64,000 bases of DNA from DATMNI01 sp035570275 (GTDB lineage: Bacteria; Acidobacteriota; Terriglobia; Bryobacterales; Bryobacteraceae): NCBI GenBank assembly GCA_035570275.1, contig DATMNI010000373.1, positions 43,538 to 107,537 of the forward strand, written 5' to 3'. The first letter of the stretch is position 1, and each line of letters begins with the position of its first letter. Below the pieces are notes generated by a model. It worked only from the letters and a program-made list of their open reading frames with translations, did no database searches and was not told the origin of the DNA. This document shows positions 43,442-51,639 of the stretch, one piece after another. The position numbers and the translations under genes are program-made.

Positions 43442-44639
43442 GGCCTTCATCCCCATCGCCCGGCCTCTGATGGGCGAACCCGAGGCAGATGCCGCCCGGC
43501 GGCCGATTCTCTCGGGATGGGTCACGCAGGGCCCCGAAGTGGCGGGGTTTGAACGTGAGTTCGCGGTCTGTGTAGGGGCTCCGTACGCTTGCGCGGTTTC
43601 CAATTGCACTACCGCGCTACATCTGGCGCTGCTGGTGGCCGGCGTCCGCCCCGGCGATGAAGTCATCACCGTCAGCCACTCCTATATCGCAACCGCGAAC
43701 AGCATCCTTTACTGCGGGGCGATTCCGGTATTCGTCGATATCGCCCCGGGAACCTTCAACATCGATCCGCAACTGGCAGCCGCAGCTATCACGCCGCGCA
43801 CCCGCGCAATCCTGTGCGTCCACCAGATCGGCATGCCGTGCGACCTGGCCGCCCTTGTGCCCGTGGCGCGTGCGGCCGGACTAGCGCTGATCGAAGACGC
43901 GGCATGCGCTATCGGCAGCGAGATTCTTTGGAATGGAGAATGGGAGCGAATCGGCAAGCCGCACGGCGATGCCGCCTGCTTTTCCTTCCATCCGCGTAAG
44001 CTCATCAGCACGGGCGATGGAGGAATGATCGTCACCGCCAATGCCGATTGGGACCGCCAGTATCGCCTTCTGCGGCAGCACGCGATGAGCGTTCCCGACA
44101 CTGTTCGGCACGGCTCGCAGGCCGTGATTTTCGAGAGCTATCCTACTTTGGGTTTCAACTACCGCATGACGGATATTCAGGCGGCGGTCGGCAGGGAACA
44201 ACTGAAACGGCTTCCGGAGATCTTCGAGCGCCGCCGTCATCTGGCCGCGCATTACCGGCAACTTCTGGCTGGCGTGCCTTCGATTGCGCTGCCGCTGGAG
44301 CCGTCATGGGCGCGAAGCAACTGGCAAAGCTTTGCCGTGACGCTTCCGGCCGGCTGCGATCAACAGCGGGTCGCACAGTTCATGCTCGACCGGGGCATTG
44401 CCACGCGCCGCGGAATTATGTGCGCCCACCGCGAGCCCGCCTATCGCATCGAACCCTGGCGATGCGGTTCCGCGCCGTCGTCCTGCAACCGTCCGGACAA
44501 ATCCTGCGTGCACTTAAAGCGCAGCGAAGAGGCGCAGGACCGCTCCCTGCTGCTTCCCCTCTTCCACCAACTGACCGGGGAGGAGCAGGACCGGGTGGTG
44601 CAGACCCTCCGGGACGCGTTGGCCGGTGCGTTCGAATGA
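43434..44639 (+). CDS. Second DegT/DnrJ/EryC1/StrS aminotransferase
   Basis: 401 residues. Start MPEAFIPIARPLMGEPEADA; substrate loop SNCTTALHLALLVAGVRPGD; EDAACAIGSE; PLP lysine in FSFHPRKLISTGDGGM. It is only distantly similar to the aminotransferase at 40653 and is probably specific for a different keto sugar, perhaps 4-keto. It overlaps the epimerase by 8 bp and the next glycosyltransferase by ATGA. Confidence 0.9.
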   Translation: MPEAFIPIARPLMGEPEADAARRPILSGWVTQGPEVAGFEREFAVCVGAPYACAVSNCTTALHLALLVAGVRPGDEVITVSHSYIATANSILYCGAIPVFVDIAPGTFNIDPQLAAAAITPRTRAILCVHQIGMPCDLAALVPVARAAGLALIEDAACAIGSEILWNGEWERIGKPHGDAACFSFHPRKLISTGDGGMIVTANADWDRQYRLLRQHAMSVPDTVRHGSQAVIFESYPTLGFNYRMTDIQAAVGREQLKRLPEIFERRRHLAAHYRQLLAGVPSIALPLEPSWARSNWQSFAVTLPAGCDQQRVAQFMLDRGIATRRGIMCAHREPAYRIEPWRCGSAPSSCNRPDKSCVHLKRSEEAQDRSLLLPLFHQLTGEEQDRVVQTLRDALAGAFE

Positions 44640-45628
44640 GCCAGGCCGGCGACGTCGCTGAGAACCGCGGCTTGGCGCCCGTCCTGTCGGTGGTGACTCC
44701 GGCGTTTAATGAGGCGTCCAATCTGCCGCTGCTCTATCGCCGGATCGGCGAGGTGCTCAACCCTACAGGCGTGAGTTGGGAATGGCTGATCGTAGACGAT
44801 CATTCGCACGATGCAACCTTCGAGGTGGTGCGCTCGATCGCGGCCGCGGACCCTCGCGTGCGCGGCATCCGCCTTGCCCGCAATTCCGGCTCGCACGTGG
44901 CGCTCTCGTGCGGATTGAGCCAGTGCAGGGGCCGGTGCGCGGCATTCCTCGCGGCGGACATGCAGGATCCGCCAGAGACCATGATCGCGCTCTTGGAGAA
45001 ATGGCGGGCCGGCTCCCAGGTGGTCTGGGCCGTCCGCGCGCAGAGGGAGGGCGAAAAAGCCAGCACGCTGCTCTTCGCGCGTTTCTATTACTGGATCATG
45101 CGCCGTGTGGTCGGCCTGCAGGACATGCCGGCCAAAGGCGCCGACTTTTTCCTGCTGGATCGCAGGGTCATGGATGCATTCCGCCAGTTTCCGGAATCGA
45201 ACCTGAGCATGGTCGCGCTCATTACCTGGATGGGATTTCGACAGGACCGGATTGAATATGTCAAACAGGCCCGCCTGCATGGCGCATCCGGCTGGAGCTT
45301 TGAAAAACGTCTCAAACTGGTGATCGATTCCGTCACCTCGTTCACCTATTTGCCGATCCGCCTGATGTCCTATTCCGGGTTCCTCATTGCGCTCTGCGGC
45401 TTTCTTTATGCGGCATTTCTGATCCTGCATGCGTTCGCCGGTCATCCGGCGGAAGGCTGGACCTCGCTCATGGTCGTGGTGCTGGTGATCGGCGGCTTTC
45501 AGATGCTGCTGTTGGGTGTACTCGGCGAGTATATCTGGCGGGCGCTGGATGAAGCACGGCGCAGGCCCCGTTACCTGGTCGAAGACGCCACCGCACCGCT
45601 CTGGCCTGAGTCGCGTGATGACGAATGA
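44636..45628 (+). CDS. Polyprenyl-phosphate-type glycosyltransferase family 2, GtrB/DPM1-like
   Basis: 330 residues; ATG overlaps the previous stop. GT2 domain with VLSVVTPAFNEASNLPLLYR, WLIVDDHSHDAT and FLAADMQDPPETM (the DxD-like motif), followed by QARLHGASGWSFEKRLKL. Two C-terminal transmembrane helices (YSGFLIALCGFLYAAFLILH, LMVVVLVIGGFQMLLLGVLG) match GtrB/ArnC-type enzymes that charge undecaprenyl phosphate with a sugar. Confidence 0.9.
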   Translation: MSQAGDVAENRGLAPVLSVVTPAFNEASNLPLLYRRIGEVLNPTGVSWEWLIVDDHSHDATFEVVRSIAAADPRVRGIRLARNSGSHVALSCGLSQCRGRCAAFLAADMQDPPETMIALLEKWRAGSQVVWAVRAQREGEKASTLLFARFYYWIMRRVVGLQDMPAKGADFFLLDRRVMDAFRQFPESNLSMVALITWMGFRQDRIEYVKQARLHGASGWSFEKRLKLVIDSVTSFTYLPIRLMSYSGFLIALCGFLYAAFLILHAFAGHPAEGWTSLMVVVLVIGGFQMLLLGVLGEYIWRALDEARRRPRYLVEDATAPLWPESRDDE

Positions 45629-48005
45629 GGGGCCCCTGGGGCAGGAATCGACGCGCCAGGTCCAGCTTGTTACCATCGTCATCCCCTGCTTCAATCCGAC
45701 TTCGTTTCTCTTCGAGGCGATCGCCTCGGCTCGCGCGCAGAGTCACCCTAAAATCGAGATCGTCATCGTCAACGATGGATCGGACCGGCCGGAATCCCTG
45801 AACATCCTGGAGCGTGCCGCCCGCCTCGCGGACCTCTACCGCGAGCAACCGAATCTCGGCTTGCCGGCCGCGCGCAACACCGGTTTCCGAGCCGCCCGAG
45901 GCGCCTGCGTGATCCCGCTGGATGCCGACGACGTTCTCGAACTGGAGTATGCCGCCACATGCCTTGCCGCGCTGAGCGCTCATCCGGAAGCCGCGTTCGC
46001 TTACACCGCTTATTCCGTCTTCGGAGACGCTAACTACTCCGAGCCATGCAGCGAATACAATCTCTATCGACTGCTGGACCGGAATTGTTTTGGCTACGCT
46101 GGCATGATCCGCAGATCCGTCTGGGAACGGTCAGGCGGCTATGACGAGACCATGCGTTTCGGTTACGAGGATTGGGAATTCTGGCTGCGATTGGCCGCGC
46201 AGGGCAGCTTCGGCCTGCACCTGCCAAGACCTCTGTTCCGTTACCGTAAACACGGGCCATCGCTTTACGATGTGGCACTCAGCCATCACGACGAAATCGT
46301 CTCTTATATCCGGGGCAGGCACGCGGAGTTCTACTCGCTGGAGGGGCGCGCCCGAATCAAGGCGAGATGGTCCCCCGCCGTGTGTGTCGTCGTATCGCCG
46401 GCGCCGGACGGACAGACCATTCTCGACATCGAGATTGCGCCGCCCGGAACCGTGGAGCAGGCAGCGGAGCAGTCACGCGCGCCTGCAATTTTATTGTGCA
46501 AAGGCTCGCGGCTCGACGCTCACAGCGCGGAGCTCGCGGCGTTATCGGTTTGGGCCGGCCACTCCCGCCTGCAACTGCCGGACGGCTCGATCGCCATGTC
46601 TCGCGCCGCCGCGTTGGGCCATGGCGATAGCCCGCGTGAGAACGCCGGCCGATGGCAGTGTGGCGCCCTGCCGCCTGTTGGCACCTGGCGAGACATCATA
46701 GTCCATCGGCACCTTGTGAATGCGGGCCTCCTCGCTTGGGACCCTTGGCTGCGTCATCCGGTGCAATCGCTGTTTCGCCTGATCCCGTTTCGCGTCAAAG
46801 AACGAATCAATCATGCCGCCGGGCGACCCGTGTTCGACCTCTCTTTTTACCAGCAATTCCGGCCGAACGCCTTGTTGTTCGGCGGTGTCTTTCAGGAGCC
46901 CCTCGAGTATTCTACAAAGCCGAAGACGGCTCTGGCCCGCATTGCCCTCATCACGCCGCACCTCGGCTCAGGCGGCGCCGAGAGCGTCCTGTTGGACATT
47001 GCTTCCGCGTTGCGCGATGCAGGCTTCGAACTTCTGCTGCTGGCGACCCAGTCGAATGACGATCGGTGGCAATCCCGCTGGCGGCAGCAGGTAGAGCACG
47101 TGTACGATCTAGCCGCTATCGTGCCCGAGGAACTTATGCCCGCAGCGGTTTTTTCCGTGGTCCGCAACTGGCGATGCGACCACGTGCTGCTGCAAAACAG
47201 TCTCGCCGGATACGCCGCCTTGACCCACATCAGACGAGAGTTGCCGTCAGTCCGGCTAATCGACATCCTCCACGCCGTTGAGAGCCGCTGGAACCAAATC
47301 GCGACCGTCGAGCAAGTGCCTCCTGAGATCGACTCGCGTGTCGCAATGAACCAAGGCGTCCGCGACCGCTTGCTTGCCAATCGGCAACCTCCGAACAAGA
47401 TCGTCTTGCTGCGCGCAGGAATTGATCTCGATCGCTTCCTCCCTGCGCCGGAGCGCTCGCAGGATTCGCCGCGCCGAATTCTCTTCGCAGGCAGGCTGGA
47501 CCCGGTCAAGCGCCCGCTCCTCCTGGTGGACATCGCGACCCGATTGTCCGTTCTGCGCCCCGGTTCCGATTTCCGGATCGTCGTCGCCGGCGACGGCAGG
47601 GAAGTGGGGCCGCTTCGACGGCGCGTTCACGATGCCCGCTTAGAGCAGGTCTTCGAATTCCGCGGCTACGTCGAAGATATGGCCCCTCTGTACGCGGACT
47701 GCGATGTGTGCGTGGTTCCCTCGCAAGCTGAGGAGATTCCGCGCGCAGTCTTGGAAGCGATGGCGAGTGCGCGCGCGGTGGTGGCGTCGAAAGCGGGTGC
47801 CATCCACGAAGTTCTCGATGATGATTGTGGTTTCTTGATTCCGCCGGAGGGCGATGAGCTCGGTGCATTCGCGGCGGCTCTCGCCAGGCTGTTCGATGAA
47901 CCGGAACTGCGCCAAAGAATGGGTCACGCCGGCCGCCGCAAGGCCGAAGCCCAATTCGATCTGCGGAATGCCCGGCAGGCATACCTTCAACTGGTCGAAC
48001 CTTGA
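45618..48005 (+). CDS. Bifunctional glycosyltransferase: GT2 fused to GT4
   Basis: 795 residues from ATG 45618. The N-terminal GT2 domain (about 15-250) has VTIVIPCFNPTSFLFEAI, IVIVNDGSDRP and the DxD in CVIPLDADDVLELEYA. A linker domain follows. The C-terminal half is a GT4/GT-B domain (about 430-790) with LITPHLGSGGAESVLLDIA, RRILFAGRLDPVKRPLLLVD, and the nucleotide-sugar EX7E-type region CDVCVVPSQAEEIPRAVLEA. Two linkage steps of the repeat unit may be made by one chain. It ends the plus-strand operon that starts at about 38912. Confidence 0.9.
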   Translation: MTNEGPLGQESTRQVQLVTIVIPCFNPTSFLFEAIASARAQSHPKIEIVIVNDGSDRPESLNILERAARLADLYREQPNLGLPAARNTGFRAARGACVIPLDADDVLELEYAATCLAALSAHPEAAFAYTAYSVFGDANYSEPCSEYNLYRLLDRNCFGYAGMIRRSVWERSGGYDETMRFGYEDWEFWLRLAAQGSFGLHLPRPLFRYRKHGPSLYDVALSHHDEIVSYIRGRHAEFYSLEGRARIKARWSPAVCVVVSPAPDGQTILDIEIAPPGTVEQAAEQSRAPAILLCKGSRLDAHSAELAALSVWAGHSRLQLPDGSIAMSRAAALGHGDSPRENAGRWQCGALPPVGTWRDIIVHRHLVNAGLLAWDPWLRHPVQSLFRLIPFRVKERINHAAGRPVFDLSFYQQFRPNALLFGGVFQEPLEYSTKPKTALARIALITPHLGSGGAESVLLDIASALRDAGFELLLLATQSNDDRWQSRWRQQVEHVYDLAAIVPEELMPAAVFSVVRNWRCDHVLLQNSLAGYAALTHIRRELPSVRLIDILHAVESRWNQIATVEQVPPEIDSRVAMNQGVRDRLLANRQPPNKIVLLRAGIDLDRFLPAPERSQDSPRRILFAGRLDPVKRPLLLVDIATRLSVLRPGSDFRIVVAGDGREVGPLRRRVHDARLEQVFEFRGYVEDMAPLYADCDVCVVPSQAEEIPRAVLEAMASARAVVASKAGAIHEVLDDDCGFLIPPEGDELGAFAAALARLFDEPELRQRMGHAGRRKAEAQFDLRNARQAYLQLVEP

Positions 48006-48069
48006 ATTGCTTCGAACAAGAGTAGAGCGTCGACGGTAGGATACGATGGTTTGGTTGCCGCTGGCGGCA

Positions 48070-48397
48070 ATGGCCAATCGCATGGCAGACGATCCGATGA
48101 CGCGAGTCCGGGAGGCGCTGAAACCGGGCCCAAGTCGGGGGAGGGCAGGCGCCCGAGGGCATTGCGCCCCTGATGGCGGAGGCCATCGCGGAGATCGTAG
48201 CCGGTCTGGACAGGCTTGCGGAAGTGGAGCGTAATCTGGCAATCCAGCAGGCCCTTCTGGACGAGCGCCTGCTGTGCGTGGAACGCAACCGGGTGTTCAC
48301 CGCATTCAACCGGATCGAAGCGTTGGCGATGCCTAGGTGGTCCCGGGTTGTCAAATACTGCACTCGGGAAGAATCAACTAGGTCTCTGACTGCCTAA
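48070..48397 (+). pseudogene. Broken duplicate of the 5' end of the glycosyltransferase gene at 51640
   Basis: atggcagacgat and the following 250 bp are closely similar to the start of the gene at 51640: MADDPMTRVREALK versus MADDEIARAREILK, then LDRLAEVERNLAIQQALLDE versus LDRLAEAERNLRVQQALLDD. One extra base at about 48127 shifts the frame. Similarity fades near 48360, just before an IS630 remnant. So it is a duplicated, frameshifted and truncated coiled-coil segment. Confidence 0.8.
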
Positions 48398-48449
48398 AAA
48401 GATTCGCAAACCATTTTTATGCAGAAATGTTTTGGCGCATACTCAAGGT

Positions 48450-48890
48450 ATGGGCCGTCCACCCCTGAACGATGCGCACAAGCAGCGCATTATCGCAATG
48501 GTTTGCAGTGATCCGCCAGAGGGCCGCGCTCACTGGACCGTTCGGCTCGTAGCCGAAGAAGCAGTCAAGCGGCGATTGGTTCCACGAGTACGAAGGGAAA
48601 CCATCCATATATGGCTCCTCCACCACGACCTCAAGCCGTGGCGGGAAAAAATGTGATGCGTGGCCGACCTCACTGAAGAATACATCGCCAAGATGGAGGA
48701 CGTGCTGGAGACGTATGAACAGCTATACAATCCGGCACAGCCAGTGGTTTGCTTGGACGAGAAACCGATCACGCTCCACGCCGATGTCCGTCCGCCCTCG
48801 CCAGCAAAGCCGGGGCGGGAAGCAGGACGCGATAACGAATACGAACGCCGCGGCACCGCCAATGTCTTCTGCGCCGCGCAGGAACTTGCG
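48450..48890 (+). pseudogene. IS630-family transposase remnant
   Basis: MGRPPLNDAHKQRIIAMVCS, then GRAHWTVRLVAEEAVKRRLV and HHDLKPWREKM are the N-terminal helix-turn-helix parts of IS630 transposases. The frame then meets TGA (48654-48656) and goes on in the same frame with CVADLTEEYIAKMEDVLETY, PVVCLDEKPITLHADVRPP and DNEYERRGTANVFCA. Family members have Trp at the stop position (KMWCVADL). The catalytic domain is cut after NVFCA. The element is dead; inverted repeats were not identified. Confidence 0.85.
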
Positions 48891-49106
48891 CGGAGGATCG
48901 GCGAGGAAGAAGGGAGTTCTCGCAATGCCATAGTTCCGCCTTTGGTCGGTCTACAAGCGGAACATAGCAGAATAGACAATGCGTCGTCTAGCGGACACAG
49001 GTACGGAGACCGCAGTATTTACAGGCCTTAGATGATCCGCCAACGCCGCATCGGGAATCGGGGCGCCATAGGCATATTGCTTGAGTGGCGCCTCAACTTG
49101 TTTAAG
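48891..49106. other. Region between the IS630 remnant and the ABC transporter genes
   Basis: About 215 bp with no identifiable gene. It probably holds residual sequence from the broken insertion and the 3' untranslated end of the minus-strand transporter operon. Confidence 0.4.
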
Positions 49107-49874
49107 TCAATTTTGCGTGGATCCATAAGTAGCGGCTGCCGGGGTCGAAGTTCCCGAAGCTTCCGAGTAAGCCTGAATGACCTGGCGTATCGGTCCGGTC
49201 CGCGCTACGCGGCCGTGGTCCAGCCACAAGGCGCGATCACAGAGGATCTCCAGGGACTGGAGCCCGTGGGACACGCAAAGCAGCGTCTTGCCGGCGCGCC
49301 GGAACTCCATAATCTTCTCGAAGCACTTGGCGAAAAACTGCTGGTCTCCGACTCCGAGAACCTCGTCGATGATCAGGATGTCGGGATCCACATTGACGGC
49401 AACGGAGAAGGCAAGCCGCATGCGCATGCCCGAGGAATAGGTGCGCAACGGCTCATCGATGAAGTCGCCAATGCTCGAGAACTCCACGATGCTGTCGAAC
49501 CGCTGGTTCACCTGTTGCCGCGTAAGCCCGAGTAGCGCGGCGTTGATCCGCACGTTTTCGGTGCCCGTCAGGTCTCCATGAAACCCCGCACCCAGTTCGA
49601 GGAGCGCAGCCACGCGGCCGGTGATCCGTACCGTGCCTTCGCTCGGCGAACAGAGTTGGGTCGCGATATTCAACAGCGTGCTCTTGCCTGCGCCGTTCTG
49701 GCCGACAATCGCCAGGCTCTCGCCGTGCCCGACCGTGAACGAGACATCCCGCAGAGCGAAGAAACGCTCGCGAGGCTCGGGCCTCAGCAGGTGCCGGAGA
49801 CGATCGCGGATCAGCATCTGGCCGCCGTGCCGGTAGAAATATTTCGAAACGCCCTGGAAGGCTACGACTGACAT
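49107..49874 (-). CDS. Polysaccharide ABC transporter ATPase, Wzt/TagH-type
   Basis: 255 residues, one ABC ATPase domain. Walker A is GQNGAGKSTLLN, the signature region is YSSGMRMRLAFSVA (a variant of LSGGQ typical of Wzt/TagH/RfbE), and Walker B is DILIIDEVLGVGD. The chain ends soon after the ATPase (AYSEASGTSTP), so the C-terminal carbohydrate-binding domain of O9a-type Wzt is absent. It lies 3 bp after the permease gene and energises glycan export across the inner membrane. Confidence 0.92.
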   Translation of the reverse strand: MSVVAFQGVSKYFYRHGGQMLIRDRLRHLLRPEPRERFFALRDVSFTVGHGESLAIVGQNGAGKSTLLNIATQLCSPSEGTVRITGRVAALLELGAGFHGDLTGTENVRINAALLGLTRQQVNQRFDSIVEFSSIGDFIDEPLRTYSSGMRMRLAFSVAVNVDPDILIIDEVLGVGDQQFFAKCFEKIMEFRRAGKTLLCVSHGLQSLEILCDRALWLDHGRVARTGPIRQVIQAYSEASGTSTPAAATYGSTQN

Positions 49875-49877
49875 ATT

Positions 49878-50708
49878 CTAAATGTGTTCGTAAAAAGCAT
49901 CTTTCGCTTTGCGAAATACGAAGGTTCCAAAAGCAAATGTGGCGAATGCGACAGCACCGAGTTTCAGTATGGTCGCAATGGGCGGCGCCGTAGCCTCGAG
50001 GAGAATGTTCCGCAGGCATAGGACCAACGCCGCAACCGGGTTGAACTGGTAAAACTCGACAAATTTTCGAGGAACGGTTTCGAAGCCGTAAAAAATGGGA
50101 ACCAGCCAGAACAACACTGTGTTGATGGATTCGACGATATAGCGGATATCGCGAACGTACACGTTAAGCGCGGACGTCACGAGCGCGAGCCCGCAGACAA
50201 AAACGATCTCAAGCAACCAGAGCAGCGGCAGCCAGAGCCACTGGATATTTGCACTGCCGCCAAATGCCCAGACGCATGCCAGCAATAGGAAAATCTGAAT
50301 CAACAGGTGAAGGCAGTTTGAGAGCACAGCCGCGATGGGCACGATCTCGCGCGGTAAAGGGATCCGCTTTACCAGGCTGGCGTTATCGACGATCGAGGTG
50401 GTGCCGCTGATCCACGCAATCGTAAAAAAGTTGTACGGCACGAGCCCGCAAAGCACAAAGACCGGAAATTGCTTCTTCGGGTTGGGGAAGACCATCGTAA
50501 AAACGAAAGTCAGTACTCCCATCATAATGAGCGGGTTCAAAAGCGACCACAGAACTCCCAGGGACATGTTCCGGTAACGGATTCGGAAGTCTTTCAGGAT
50601 CAAACTTTCCAGGAGAAAAAGCAGATCGCCGCGCCAGACTACGGCGGCGTCCGGTTGCTGGAGTGTCACCTGTCGGCCCTGGGACGGCATGAGAGTAAAT
50701 TCACCCAT
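49878..50708 (-). CDS. Polysaccharide ABC transporter permease, Wzm-type
   Basis: 276 residues, ABC-2 family with six predicted helices. Typical N-terminal amphipathic segment (LLFLLESLILKDFRIRYRNM), then SLGVLWSLLNPLIMMGVLTF and the conserved VKRIPLPREIVPIAAVLS. The C-terminal end is FGTFVFRKAKDAFYEHI. It pairs with the ATPase immediately downstream. The two transporter genes run against the biosynthetic operon, with remnants of mobile elements on both sides. Confidence 0.92.
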   Translation of the reverse strand: MGEFTLMPSQGRQVTLQQPDAAVVWRGDLLFLLESLILKDFRIRYRNMSLGVLWSLLNPLIMMGVLTFVFTMVFPNPKKQFPVFVLCGLVPYNFFTIAWISGTTSIVDNASLVKRIPLPREIVPIAAVLSNCLHLLIQIFLLLACVWAFGGSANIQWLWLPLLWLLEIVFVCGLALVTSALNVYVRDIRYIVESINTVLFWLVPIFYGFETVPRKFVEFYQFNPVAALVLCLRNILLEATAPPIATILKLGAVAFATFAFGTFVFRKAKDAFYEHI

Positions 50709-50810
50709 TACTGTAGCATGATGACGGGATGGGGACGGAGGGGGGTGGGCGGGTGCTTAACCGATTTGGGGGAGCGGACTCGTTGGGGACAGCGGCAAGT
50801 GGGGTCGACT

Positions 50811-51425
50811 TCAATTAAGTTCCCGAACATTCGGCTTAAAAACATTGAAGCTGTGTAGTTTGTTTTCTAACAGGCTGCTGAAAACGGCGCCGGATGACAG
50901 GCGTCCTTTTCCGTGGTTTCCCTCAGAGGCCATTAGAGGCCATAGAACCTCCCGCGGGGCCCGTCGTAGGGGGAGTACAGGCCCCGAAACACCCTTTTTT
51001 CGCAAAGTCAAAACGCAGCTCTCCCATGACTTATACAGACTGACTGCCAGCGCGGTCAGATTCCGCATACGCACCAGATTGTGGGCGGTGGCCGTGAACG
51101 TGAAAACCTCGGCCATCAGCAGTGCTGCATCCCGCTCCGCGGTGCCGTTGCATTGCAGTAACTCTGTGTTTACCACCAGTCCGTTATGGTTTTCGATCAT
51201 CACAGTGCCGCAATATGCCAGCTTCGCTGCATGGCCTCTACTTTTTCTCGCCAGGCGCGCGTCGGGGTCCGTGGTGGACTCGTGGGTGTCATTACTGCGC
51301 GCTACAAAGGTGACGATGGAATCAAGCGTTGGGTTGGTTTGGGAGTCATCGCGGACAATCTCATCAACATCGGACGGGCAATGGTCTCCGCACTTAGCCG
51401 AATTGCTCGCGGCTTGCATACTCAA
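50811..51425 (-). pseudogene. Internally deleted IS5-type transposase
   Basis: The single open frame (204 codons) contains NDTHESTTDPDARLARKSRG, MIENHNGLVVNTELLQCNGT and AERDAALLM, typical of IS5-group DDE transposases. It then jumps directly to FTATAHNLVRMRNLTAL, which belongs near the C-terminus. The part with the central catalytic segment is missing, and the N-terminal region is only partial. The frame is maintained, so the deletion is a multiple of three or was frame-restored. Not functional. Confidence 0.75.
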
Positions 51426-51465
51426 CCATCCGCTTCAGCAATACTAATACCTTTAGTCGAAGCTG

Positions 51466-51496
51466 CCCCGCCGGTCGCGAAACCGGCGGGGTTTGT
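51466..51496 (+). terminator. Rho-independent terminator-like hairpin
   Basis: ccccgccggtcgcgaaaccggcgggg forms an 11-bp stem with a short loop (51466-51491), followed by tttgtt. It lies between the IS5-type remnant and the glycosyltransferase at 51640. On the plus strand it would protect the glycosyltransferase gene from upstream transcription. Confidence 0.7.
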
Positions 51497-51639
51497 TCGT
51501 TTCGACAGCCAGCCGAGTTGGCATCCCCCTCTATCTTCTCGCCGGGAAAACGGAATTTTGCGCCGGGGAGTAGCTAGGGTTCATAATCAGCTTGTATTGA
51601 ACAATTCGCATGCGATAATAAGCTGCGCTACATGCGACA

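Noticed and set aside
44441..45694. Minus-strand frame of 417 codons across the glycosyltransferase genes
   Set aside because: It runs antisense to two genes with clear GT2 motifs and overlapping starts.
15553..48890. Reading TGA as Trp (altered code or selenocysteine) because two broken genes show TGG-to-TGA
   Set aside because: TGA is the normal stop of many intact genes here, including ATGA overlaps, and the affected genes also carry other damage or lie in remnants. No SECIS-like element was seen.
48530..48979. Minus-strand frame of 149 codons over the IS630 remnant
   Set aside because: Antisense to the recognisable transposase remnant.
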